DNA of 8,811 nt. Source: Bacteroidales bacterium. GTDB lineage: Bacteria; Bacteroidota; Bacteroidia; Bacteroidales; UBA932. Under the pieces are notes generated by a model. The model saw only the letters and a list, made by a program, of their open reading frames with translations, searched no databases and had not been told where the DNA came from. Within the stretch, counting starts at the first letter, position 1; every line of letters begins with the position of its first letter. The position numbers and the translations under genes are program-made. Of the stretch, positions 1 to 6,069 are shown in pieces. The stretch is from NCBI GenBank assembly GCA_017555925.1, contig JAFZFL010000075.1, positions 1 to 8,811 of the forward strand. Reading direction: 5' to 3'.

Positions 1-552
1 GTCACCTGCAACCTCAATAGCGTCGAACGCAGCAATCATACCCAATACAGTACCCAAGAATCCAAGTGAAGGAGCTGTAGTGATGAACAATTGAATCCAA
101 GAAAGACCGCTCTCAAGTTGGCTCATTTGAACGCCACCATAAGAAACAACAGCTTTCTCAACTACGTCTACACCCTCTTCTGCACGGCTAAGACCTTGGT
201 AGAAAATGCTTGCAACTGGACCACGAGTGTTACGGCAAACATCTTTAGCAGCCTCAATACCACCATTTTGAAGAGCCTCCTCAACTTTAGCCAACAATTT
301 AGAATTGTTAGTTGTAGCAAGGTTTAGATAAATGATTCTCTCAATTGAAAGAGCCAAACCGAAGATAAGACACAAAAGAACAGCGCCCATGAAACCAGCA
401 CCACCCTCAATAAATTTAGCTTTTAGTTGTTGGTACACAGGAACATCTGATTGGCCTGCTAGCAAATCAGCAGCAGCGTCTTGTGCGAAAAGATCTTGAG
501 CAGCAAGTGCAATAAGGCCAAATGCTGCCAAAAACATGAAAGTTTTTTTCAT
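1..552 (-). CDS. exbB: MotA/TolQ/ExbB proton channel family protein (partial, C-terminus beyond the left edge)
   Basis: This is probably the ExbB subunit of the inner-membrane proton-driven motor that, with ExbD and TonB, powers TonB-dependent outer-membrane transporters. The reading frame is open from the ATG at 552 to the left edge, giving 184 residues. Residues 1-23 look like a signal peptide or first membrane segment (MKK, a hydrophobic stretch, then LFAQD). Residues about 52-70 form a transmembrane helix followed by SIERIIYLN, typical of the family's first helix. Residues 158-176 carry the hallmark TAPSLGFLGTVLGMI motif, whose threonines line the proton path in ExbB/TolQ. The third helix and C-terminus lie outside the window. 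Codon use differs from every neighbour: all 12 Ile codons are ATT or ATC with no ATA, and Ala is mostly GCT, suggesting high expression. The 111-base gap after ansA suggests its own promoter. TolQ or a gliding-motor relative is possible; the leader and the phylum favour ExbB. Confidence 0.88.
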   Translation of the reverse strand, partial: MKKTFMFLAAFGLIALAAQDLFAQDAAADLLAGQSDVPVYQQLKAKFIEGGAGFMGAVLLCLIFGLALSIERIIYLNLATTNNSKLLAKVEEALQNGGIEAAKDVCRNTRGPVASIFYQGLSRAEEGVDVVEKAVVSYGGVQMSQLESGLSWIQLFITTAPSLGFLGTVLGMIAAFDAIEVAGD

Positions 553-602
553 AATTTTTTGAGTAATTAAAATATTAAACAATGTATTTAAATAGTTATA
601 GT

Positions 603-626
603 TATTTTATAGCTTGTTATAAAATA
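603..626. repeat. AT-rich inverted repeat in the ansA-exbB gap
   Basis: TATTTTATA (603-611) and TATAAAATA (618-626) are perfect 9-base inverted copies separated by gcttgt. The repeat lies in the 553-663 gap, about 38 bases past the ansA stop and about 50 bases before the exbB start. No T-run follows it on the minus strand, so it does not look like a standard terminator. An operator or a weak hairpin in the exbB leader is possible. The rest of the gap is almost pure A+T apart from a short GCGC (629-632). It also holds small perfect palindromes, TTTACGTAAA (635-644) and ATTTTAAAAT (647-656). At this composition such palindromes may arise by chance. I could not assign a convincing -33/-7 promoter for exbB here, although one is expected. 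Confidence 0.35.
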
Positions 627-663
627 TCGCGCAATTTACGTAAAATATTTTAAAATAATACAA

Positions 664-1698
664 TTATATTGATATTTCTCCCTTTACACTCTTGGCCAGA
701 TACTCTCTAATACTCTCACAATCTTCATATTGACCCAATAAAAAAAATAATTTTGCAAGAGAGGCCTCAAATGTGCCGTCATAACCGCTTACAACCCCCT
801 CTTTCTTAAGTGCCACGCCTGTTGCATAAGCATCCATATCTACGCTACCAGCCTGACACTGAGTAACATTAAGAACAATAATACCTTTTGCAACAGCTCT
901 CTTTATGCTGTTTACAAACCAACTGCTTGTAGGCGCATTACCCGATCCGAACGTCTCAACTATCAAAGCTCTGATTCCTGGCGTATCAATTGCACTATCC
1001 ACAACCTGTCTGGTAATGCCCGGATAAATTTTAAGCACTCCAACACGGGTGTCAAGCTCCTTATTTACCTTCAACGGCTTGCCCCATTCTTTAGGGTATC
1101 TTATAAAGGATGTATTATATTTGACATGTATGCCCACCTCTGCCAGAACCGGATAATTGGCAGAACGGAATGCCCTGAAGTTTTCTGCATTATACTTTGT
1201 TGTTCTGTTGCCCCTGTAGAGATAGCTGTCAAAATAGATGCAGACTTCCGGCACAATTGCCCTTCCTTTCGAATCCTGAGCCGCAGCAATCTCTATAGAT
1301 GATATAAGATTCTCTTTTCCGTCTGTTCTCAACATACCTATCGGCAACTGGCTTCCGGTAAAGACCACGGGTTTCTCCAAATCATCCAGCATAAAGCTTA
1401 ATGCAGATGCAGAGTAAGACATTGTATCTGTACCATGAAGCACTACAAATCCATCATACTTGCTGTAATTGAGCTGGATAATCTCCGCAAGTTCTACCCA
1501 GAACTCAGGAACAACATCAGATGAGTCTATTAACGGGTTGAACGAATATGAATCAATGGTACATCCGAACTTCTTGAGTTCGGGCACCTCCTCCTGAATC
1601 TGATTGAAATTGAACGGAACAAGAGCCAAAGTTTCCGGATCCTGTTTCATACCTATTGTACCTCCGGTATATATCAATAGAATAGACCTGTTTTTCAT
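664..1698 (-). CDS. ansA: Type I L-asparaginase
   Basis: This enzyme hydrolyses L-asparagine to L-aspartate and ammonia. Length is 344 residues, normal for the cytoplasmic type I (AnsA) form, and there is no signal peptide. The first catalytic-threonine motif TGGTIGM is at residues 11-17 (Thr14, the same number as in E. coli AnsA). The second, LHGTDTM, is at 87-93 (Thr90, Asp91), and the supporting lysine is probably Lys168 in RGNRTTK. The C-terminal half has the family's GSGNAP and conserved TQC segments. The frame can be extended two codons to a TTG at 1704, but the ATG at 1698 gives the standard N-terminus (MKNRS...), and no Shine-Dalgarno site favours either. It follows tatD by 11 bases, so the two are probably co-transcribed behind dprA. 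Downstream lies the AT-rich gap before exbB. A dual-function amidase cannot be excluded from sequence alone. Confidence 0.95.
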   Translation of the reverse strand: MKNRSILLIYTGGTIGMKQDPETLALVPFNFNQIQEEVPELKKFGCTIDSYSFNPLIDSSDVVPEFWVELAEIIQLNYSKYDGFVVLHGTDTMSYSASALSFMLDDLEKPVVFTGSQLPIGMLRTDGKENLISSIEIAAAQDSKGRAIVPEVCIYFDSYLYRGNRTTKYNAENFRAFRSANYPVLAEVGIHVKYNTSFIRYPKEWGKPLKVNKELDTRVGVLKIYPGITRQVVDSAIDTPGIRALIVETFGSGNAPTSSWFVNSIKRAVAKGIIVLNVTQCQAGSVDMDAYATGVALKKEGVVSGYDGTFEASLAKLFFLLGQYEDCESIREYLAKSVKGEISI

Positions 1699-1709
1699 AA
1701 CCAATCTTT

Positions 1710-2510
1710 TTATATATCAAACAACGCCTCAGCATTGGACGTAGTAATTTTGGCAACCTCCTCCAACATACACCCTTTTATCTGGGCAATCTTTTCTGCT
1801 ATTATAGGAATGTATGCACTCTCATTCCTTTTTCCCCTATATGGCACAGGGGTAAGCCATGGCGAATCTGTTTCAAGCAAAATATCAGACAACGGAACTT
1901 TTTCAATAACCTTTGCAATTCCTGCATTCTTGTAAGTTACTACACCTCCTATCCCAATTTTTATATCACCATACTTCTTCAATCTGCAATAGGTTTCATA
2001 ACTTCCCGAAAAGGCATGAAAAACTCCCCTTACATCGTTGAGCCCCAATTCATCAAGAACTTCAAAAACATGTTCAACAGCATCTCTCACATGCACTATT
2101 ACAGGGAGTCCGTACTCTTTAGCCAAAATTATCTGTTCCCTGAATACAATTTTCTGCTCCTCTATAAACTCCTTGCTCCAATACCCGTCTACACCAATCT
2201 CTCCAACAGCCACATACCTACTGCCTCCGCTACCCCCATTACGCTCCTTAAGTTTGTCCTTTACAAATTCCAACTCATCTCTCCAATTTTCCGCAACCGA
2301 TGTAGGATGAAGCCCTATCGCTTCATATATCACCCCATCATACCTGGCCGCCACGCTCCTCTGACGTTCAAAATTTGCGCTATCAATAGCAGGAAAAAGA
2401 GACTTTACCACACCTGCCGCCCTCATTCGCTGAACAGTTTCATCTATATCCTGATCAAAAGCCTCGTCATACAGATGGGCATGCGTATCTATATAATTGC
2501 ATATTTCCAT
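1710..2510 (-). CDS. tatD: TatD family metal-dependent hydrolase (DNase)
   Basis: This is a 266-residue TIM-barrel hydrolase of the amidohydrolase superfamily. TatD proteins are metal-dependent 3'-5' exonucleases or DNases linked to DNA repair and fragment clearance. The metal-binding residues are all visible: His10 and His12 in IDTHAHLYD, Glu104 in VGEIGVD, His140 in PVIVHVRDA, His165 in VFHAFSG, and Asp215 in LLETDSPWLTP. The frame is open four codons upstream to a TTG at 2522, but the ATG at 2510 places the conserved DTHAHL at the usual distance from the N-terminus. A small Gly/Ser-rich stretch (NGGSGGS, residues 91-97) sits before the Glu104 motif and looks like a surface loop. It lies 15 bases after dprA and 11 bases before ansA. 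The exact substrate (DNA, D-aminoacyl compounds or RNA) is not settled by the sequence; other TatD paralogues (YcfH, YjjV) share these motifs. Confidence 0.93.
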   Translation of the reverse strand: MEICNYIDTHAHLYDEAFDQDIDETVQRMRAAGVVKSLFPAIDSANFERQRSVAARYDGVIYEAIGLHPTSVAENWRDELEFVKDKLKERNGGSGGSRYVAVGEIGVDGYWSKEFIEEQKIVFREQIILAKEYGLPVIVHVRDAVEHVFEVLDELGLNDVRGVFHAFSGSYETYCRLKKYGDIKIGIGGVVTYKNAGIAKVIEKVPLSDILLETDSPWLTPVPYRGKRNESAYIPIIAEKIAQIKGCMLEEVAKITTSNAEALFDI

Positions 2511-2525
2511 TAGGCTGCTCAAAAA

Positions 2526-3647
2526 TTATTTGCACCTTAATTTATACCTCTGACACTGCGTAAGAACAATCGTACCCTCCAATTCCATTTCAAGCAAAAG
2601 TGCCGCAGCTTCATCAAAGGGTATTCCCACAAGATTACAGACACCATCTGTATCCAATGTCAAATTATTCTTTAAAGATAGTAATATTTTTTCCTTTTTA
2701 TCACTTTGGAAAGAAAATAAATTTATATCACTTCCCCAATCGGGCACAACACATCTGCCGGCATTACATATTTGTGTTGCAGATTCCTTAGTATAAATCT
2801 GTGCAATATTCCTGGATATAAGATAATTACATCCAAATGAGTTAAAATCGCCCAATCTTCCAGGCACAGCATAGACATCTCTTCCGTAAGAGTTGGCAAA
2901 CTCAACGGTACTCATTGAACCGCCCTTTATTCTTGTTTCAACTGCAATTGTAGATGCAGAGAGGCCTGCTATTATCCTGTTTCTCTTTATAAATTGCCAC
3001 CGTCTCACATCTGTTCCATGCGGAAACTCCGTTATCACTCCCCCTTGTCTGACCATCTCCCTTGCTATCTCCCTATGACTTTTGGGATATATCAAATCAA
3101 TGCCACAAGGCAAAACTCCAATTGTCTCCAACCCCATTTCAAGAGCCTTCCTATGAGCTGCTGTATCAATACCATAGGCCAGACCGCTCACAATCCTTAT
3201 CCTATTTTCTGCCTCCATCCCCTGCTGTTCTGCCAGATCCGCAACTACTCTGGAGGTGGCTTGCCTGCCATAAGCAGATGCGAGTCTGGTTCCAACAACA
3301 GAGACATTACACCCGGTAGAAATGTCAGCACTCCCTATATAAAAAAGGACAGCAGGTGAGTCAGGACACTCCTTAAGCAAAGCAGGATACTCCTCACTCT
3401 TCACCGACAGCACCTTTACTCCCCTTGATTTTGCCCACTCAATCTCCCGACAGGCAGTTTCAAGGACCTCCCCATTCAGGAACTTCTCTTTAAGAGCTGT
3501 TCCATACCCTAAAATCGACTCAAGTTCATCCGGAGAGATAGAGAAGAGAGCCGGCAAATTTTCTACTGTATCTATAAGCTGTCGGGAAGCAAGCGGATTG
3601 TATTTAAAAATTTCTGCTATAGCATACATGTATACCAAATCATCCAT
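2526..3647 (-). CDS. dprA: DNA-processing protein DprA
   Basis: DprA (Smf) binds incoming or damaged single-stranded DNA and loads RecA onto it; in naturally transformable bacteria it is required for recombination. It is common in non-competent bacteria too. From the ATG at 3647 the protein has 373 residues. It has an N-terminal helical region (about 1-90), then a Rossmann-like domain with SVVGTRLASAYGR (116-128), IVSGLAYGIDTAAH (152-165), GVLPCGIDLIYPKSH (177-191), FIKRNRIIAGLS (219-230) and ETRIKGGSM (237-245), and a C-terminal winged-helix-like tail (about 310-373). The frame stays open to a TTG at 3695, but that stretch is occupied by the queA terminator hairpin and its T-run, so translation from there is unlikely. 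A second possible start is the ATG at 3629 (MYAIAEIF). It appears to head a dprA-tatD-ansA unit. Confidence 0.93.
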   Translation of the reverse strand: MDDLVYMYAIAEIFKYNPLASRQLIDTVENLPALFSISPDELESILGYGTALKEKFLNGEVLETACREIEWAKSRGVKVLSVKSEEYPALLKECPDSPAVLFYIGSADISTGCNVSVVGTRLASAYGRQATSRVVADLAEQQGMEAENRIRIVSGLAYGIDTAAHRKALEMGLETIGVLPCGIDLIYPKSHREIAREMVRQGGVITEFPHGTDVRRWQFIKRNRIIAGLSASTIAVETRIKGGSMSTVEFANSYGRDVYAVPGRLGDFNSFGCNYLISRNIAQIYTKESATQICNAGRCVVPDWGSDINLFSFQSDKKEKILLSLKNNLTLDTDGVCNLVGIPFDEAAALLLEMELEGTIVLTQCQRYKLRCK

Positions 3648-3653
3648 AGGCAC

Positions 3654-3692
3654 AAAAAAAAGGTTTGCCAAAGATACCTTCTGACAAACCTT
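3654..3692 (-). terminator. Rho-independent terminator after queA
   Basis: Read on the minus strand from 3692, a 13-pair stem forms: AAGGTTTGTCAGA pairs with TTTGGCAAACCTT (two G-T wobbles) around a 7-base loop AGGTATC. Six further T follow (3659-3654) after the two T that close the stem. It lies 49 bases past the queA stop and ends just seven bases before the proposed dprA ATG. Between queA and this hairpin (3693-3741) there is AT-rich sequence with two copies of TTTATACG (3701-3708, 3713-3720) and a small CCGT/ACGG hairpin (3697-3709). The hairpin also falls inside the longest open frame of dprA, which argues for the shorter dprA start. Confidence 0.85.
3669..3676 (-). promoter_or_regulatory. 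Possible -7 element (TATCTTTG) for dprA
   Basis: On the minus strand the octamer TATCTTTG matches the TAnnTTTG -7 consensus of the Bacteroidota primary sigma factor. It lies 21 bases upstream of the dprA ATG, so the mRNA leader would be very short. No clear TTTG -33 element is found at the usual 19-21 base spacing, and the octamer overlaps the loop and 3' arm of the queA terminator. An octamer with six fixed bases can occur by chance, so this is tentative. It is listed because dprA needs some promoter if the terminator before it works. Confidence 0.25.
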
Positions 3693-3741
3693 CAAGCCGT
3701 TTTATACGGAAATTTATACGTTTATATGTTTTATCCGCATA

Positions 3742-4791
3742 TTAGATAATCAACATTGCATCGCCATACGTTCCAAACGAGTAACCCTCTTTCAATGCGA
3801 CATTGTAAGCATTCATCACATTATCAAAACCGCCAAATGCCGCAACCGACATCAACATTGTAGAAGATGGCAGATGGAAATTTGTCACAAGGGCATCTGG
3901 AATTGAGAACTCATACGGAGGGAAGATGAACTTGTTTGTCCAACCGTCAAATGGTTTTACCTCTTTTGTTGTGGTTACAGGAGTCTCCAATGCCCTGACC
4001 ACAGTTATTCCTACTGCAAATACCTTATTGCCGGCACTCTTTGTTCCATTTATCTTCTTGGCAGTCTCTCCAGAGATAAACATCTGCTCAGAATCCATTT
4101 TATGTTTGGACAAATCCTCTACATCAACTGTACGGAAATGGCCCAATCCCATATGAAGTGTAAGGAACGCGCTCTCAACACCCTTTATCTCCATTCTCTT
4201 GAAGAGCTCACGGCTAAAATGCAAACCGGCAGCAGGAGTTGCAACTGCGCCCTCATTTTTAGCAAAAATTGTATGGAAACGCTCATAATCAATCTCTTCC
4301 GGAATAGTTCTTATCCATTTTGGCACAGGAATATTTCCTACACTGAAAAGGGTATTCTTAAACTCTTCGTATGAACCGTCATATAGGAATCTCAATGTTC
4401 TGCCTCTTGATGTGGTATTGTCAATAACCTCCGCGACCAATGAGTCATCCTCGCCAAAATAGAGTTTATTGCCTATTCTTATCTTTCTTGCAGGATCTAC
4501 AAGCACATCCCATAGACGTTGTTCCTTGTTGAGCTCTCTCAAGAGGAAAACCTCAATATCCGCACCTGTTTTCTCTTTGTTTCCATTCAAACGGGCAGGG
4601 AAAACTTTTGTATCATTGAATACAAAAACATCTCCCTCATCTGTATATTGGATAATATCTTTAAAGAGTTTATGCTCAATTTCTCCGGTCTCTTTATGAA
4701 GAACCATTAATTTTGACTCATCCCTATATTTTGCAGGGTATTTTGCCACTTGCTCAATACTCAACGGAAAGTTGAATTGTGATAATTTCAT
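3742..4791 (-). CDS. queA: S-adenosylmethionine:tRNA ribosyltransferase-isomerase (QueA)
   Basis: QueA transfers and isomerises the ribosyl group of S-adenosylmethionine onto 7-aminomethyl-7-deazaguanine at position 34 of certain tRNAs, giving epoxyqueuosine, the penultimate step of queuosine synthesis. The 349-residue length is normal. Visible family motifs are [13 protein letters not shown] (about 56-68), the central [11 protein letters not shown] with [34 protein letters not shown] and the C-terminal [19 protein letters not shown]. The central motif departs from the textbook HxGxGTFxPV form (GLGHFRTV here); I believe variants of this kind occur in Bacteroidales and do not imply loss of function. 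The ATG at 4791 is the natural start, giving [10 protein letters not shown]. It has 85 bases with a terminator upstream and another terminator downstream, so it is probably transcribed alone. No other queuosine gene is in the window. Confidence 0.97.
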   Translation of the reverse strand: MKLSQFNFPLSIEQVAKYPAKYRDESKLMVLHKETGEIEHKLFKDIIQYTDEGDVFVFNDTKVFPARLNGNKEKTGADIEVFLLRELNKEQRLWDVLVDPARKIRIGNKLYFGEDDSLVAEVIDNTTSRGRTLRFLYDGSYEEFKNTLFSVGNIPVPKWIRTIPEEIDYERFHTIFAKNEGAVATPAAGLHFSRELFKRMEIKGVESAFLTLHMGLGHFRTVDVEDLSKHKMDSEQMFISGETAKKINGTKSAGNKVFAVGITVVRALETPVTTTKEVKPFDGWTNKFIFPPYEFSIPDALVTNFHLPSSTMLMSVAAFGGFDNVMNAYNVALKEGYSFGTYGDAMLII

Positions 4792-4825
4792 ACTATATTC
4801 TTGACAGTTAAAATTAGAAAAAGTA

Positions 4826-4838
4826 TTCGTTATACGAA
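4826..4838. repeat. Short inverted repeat between the truB terminator and queA
   Basis: TTCGT and ACGAA flank a TAT centre (TTCGTTATACGAA). The element lies directly past the truB terminator T-run, which it overlaps by two bases, and 35 bases upstream of the queA ATG. This is where a queA promoter or operator would be expected. A loose -7-like TACTTTTT follows it on the minus strand (4825-4818), but no clear -33 element accompanies it. It could be an operator, part of the terminator fold, or chance in AT-rich sequence. I saw no preQ1-riboswitch-like structure. Confidence 0.25.
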
Positions 4839-4868
4839 AAAAGCGGAAAATAGTTTCATTTTTCCGCT
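4837..4868 (-). terminator. Rho-independent terminator after truB
   Basis: AGCGGAAAA (4842-4850) and TTTTCCGCT (4860-4868) are perfect inverted copies around a 9-base loop, with a C/G-rich core and a run of T on the minus strand at 4842-4837. It begins eight bases past the truB stop and ends 45 bases before queA. A T-run also follows the stem on the plus strand (4870-4878), so the structure could in principle stop transcription from both sides, although no plus-strand gene lies near. It separates the long upstream unit ending in truB from queA. Confidence 0.85.
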
Positions 4869-4876
4869 CTTTTTTT

Positions 4877-5614
4877 TTAATCTTTCAATATTTCTGTAAC
4901 CTGCTCCATAGAGAGTGACTCAAATACTGTAAATCCCCCGGATGCGCTTCTGACCAGTCCTGTCAAATGGCCTCCACTATCCAATGCGGCTCCAATATCC
5001 CTGGCCAGCGAGCGTATGTAGGTACCCTTGCTGCATTTTACCCTTATCACAAGTTTTGGAAGGGTAAAATCCATAACTTCCAGACTATAGATTGTAATAC
5101 GTGCAGGTTTCATTACAACCTCTTCACCGGCCCTTGCCTTTTCGTATGCTCTTGTTCCATCTATCAGCTTTGCAGAAAAAACGGGCGGTATCTGATCCTG
5201 CTCTCCCAACATGCTCTCCAATACTCTGTTTACATCCTCCAGAGTAATATGTTCATAAGGGTATACGGCATCTATCTCCTTCTCCAAATCGTAAGATGGA
5301 GTTGTTGCACCCAATGTTATCTCTGCAATATACTCCTTTTGTTGGGTCTGAAGAGCCTCAGCCTGTTTTGTAGCTTTGCCCAGACATATCAGCAACACTC
5401 CAGTTGCCAACGGGTCAAGCGTACCTGCATGGCCAACTTTTATATTTCTCTTCTTAAAGTGCTTCTGTGCAAGAAACTTTATTTTTCTTACAGCATCTGC
5501 AGAGGTCCACGTTAGAGGCTTGTCCAACGGAATAACCACTCCACCCTCATAATCATCTATGTTGTGTGAGAGCTTTTGTAACGTACTCTTCTGTATTACA
5601 GTTATATTCTCCAT
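4877..5614 (-). CDS. truB: tRNA pseudouridine(55) synthase TruB
   Basis: TruB converts uridine 55 in the T-loop of tRNAs to pseudouridine. The 245-residue protein carries the N-terminal [14 protein letters not shown] motif (29-42) and the catalytic [14 protein letters not shown] motif (61-74) with Asp67 as the nucleophile. It also has [20 protein letters not shown], the [20 protein letters not shown] segment that closes over the substrate, and the late [13 protein letters not shown] motif. The C-terminus is short, ending soon after the catalytic domain, as in the shorter bacterial forms without a full PUA domain. The frame opens three codons upstream at a TTG (5623), but the ATG at 5614 lies two bases past the rpiB stop. 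That spacing suggests translational coupling. A strong hairpin terminator follows the stop codon. Confidence 0.97.
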   Translation of the reverse strand: MENITVIQKSTLQKLSHNIDDYEGGVVIPLDKPLTWTSADAVRKIKFLAQKHFKKRNIKVGHAGTLDPLATGVLLICLGKATKQAEALQTQQKEYIAEITLGATTPSYDLEKEIDAVYPYEHITLEDVNRVLESMLGEQDQIPPVFSAKLIDGTRAYEKARAGEEVVMKPARITIYSLEVMDFTLPKLVIRVKCSKGTYIRSLARDIGAALDSGGHLTGLVRSASGGFTVFESLSMEQVTEILKD

Positions 5615-5616
5615 TT

Positions 5617-6051
5617 TTAGCAATCAATCTTCTCTACTCGTCTCTGATGTCTTCCACCTTCAAAATCAGTTGCAAGATAGGTCTTTACAATCTCCATTGC
5701 CAAATCTTGAGGTATAAAACGTGCAGGCAATGAGAGTACATTTGCATCATTATGCTGTCTTGCAAGCGCTGCAAGTTCTGTAGTCCAGCACAAAGCGGCT
5801 CTTACACCCTTATGCTTGTTAATTGTCATGCTTATACCGTTTCCTGAACCACAAATGGCAATACCGCAACAGAACTCACCATTCTGAACACCATCTGCAA
5901 GAGGATGAGCAACATCGGGATAATCCATACTGTCGGTAGAGTGTGTTCCAAAATCCTTAACCTCATAACCCATTTCAGCCAACATAGGCTTTAGAGCCTC
6001 TTTAAGTTCGTAGCCTGCATGATCAGCGGCCATTCCAATAATTTTTTTCAT
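5617..6051 (-). CDS. rpiB: Ribose 5-phosphate isomerase B
   Basis: RpiB interconverts ribose 5-phosphate and ribulose 5-phosphate in the non-oxidative pentose phosphate pathway. The 144-residue length fits the RpiB/LacAB family. Motifs are AADHAGYELK near the N-terminus (8-17, with the Asp-His pair at 10-11), DYPDVAHPLA (43-52), IAICGSGNGISM (64-75) with the catalytic cysteine probably Cys67, and RQHNDANVLSLPARF (98-112), whose His100 and Asn101 contact the sugar phosphate. The GSGNG loop replaces the GTGIG seen in E. coli RpiB; I recognise this as a usual Bacteroidales form. Start is the ATG at 6051, 18 bases past the protease stop. It is followed after two bases by truB. LacA/LacB-type or other sugar-phosphate isomerase activity is an alternative, but there are no lactose or tagatose genes nearby. 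Confidence 0.94.
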   Translation of the reverse strand: MKKIIGMAADHAGYELKEALKPMLAEMGYEVKDFGTHSTDSMDYPDVAHPLADGVQNGEFCCGIAICGSGNGISMTINKHKGVRAALCWTTELAALARQHNDANVLSLPARFIPQDLAMEIVKTYLATDFEGGRHQRRVEKIDC

Positions 6052-6069
6052 AAATATTTAAGTTTTTTG

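Noticed and set aside
1699..1704. TTG start two codons upstream for ansA
   Set aside because: The ATG at 1698 gives the standard AnsA N-terminus with Thr14 at the family position.
2219..2240. Gly/Ser-rich stretch in TatD as a fusion linker
   Set aside because: It is only about seven residues, all catalytic motifs are in order on both sides, and total length is normal, so it is best read as a surface loop.
2016..2513. Plus-strand open frame of 165 codons opposite tatD
   Set aside because: It lies wholly antisense to a gene with complete TatD motifs, and its translation shows no recognisable domain or sensible composition.
2511..2522. TTG start four codons upstream for tatD
   Set aside because: The ATG at 2510 fits the usual distance to the DTHAHL motif.
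4792..4841. preQ1 riboswitch in front of queA
   Set aside because: Only about 50 bases remain after the terminator, with no C-rich hairpin loop or A-rich tail that would suggest a preQ1 aptamer; only a short TTCGT/ACGAA palindrome is present.
4967..5515. Plus-strand open frame of 182 codons opposite truB
   Set aside because: It is antisense to the conserved TruB catalytic domain; the Cys-, Tyr- and Leu-rich translation looks like a frame shadow.
5615..5623. TTG start for truB overlapping the rpiB stop
   Set aside because: The ATG at 5614 sits two bases after the rpiB stop, and the added residues have no counterpart I recognise.
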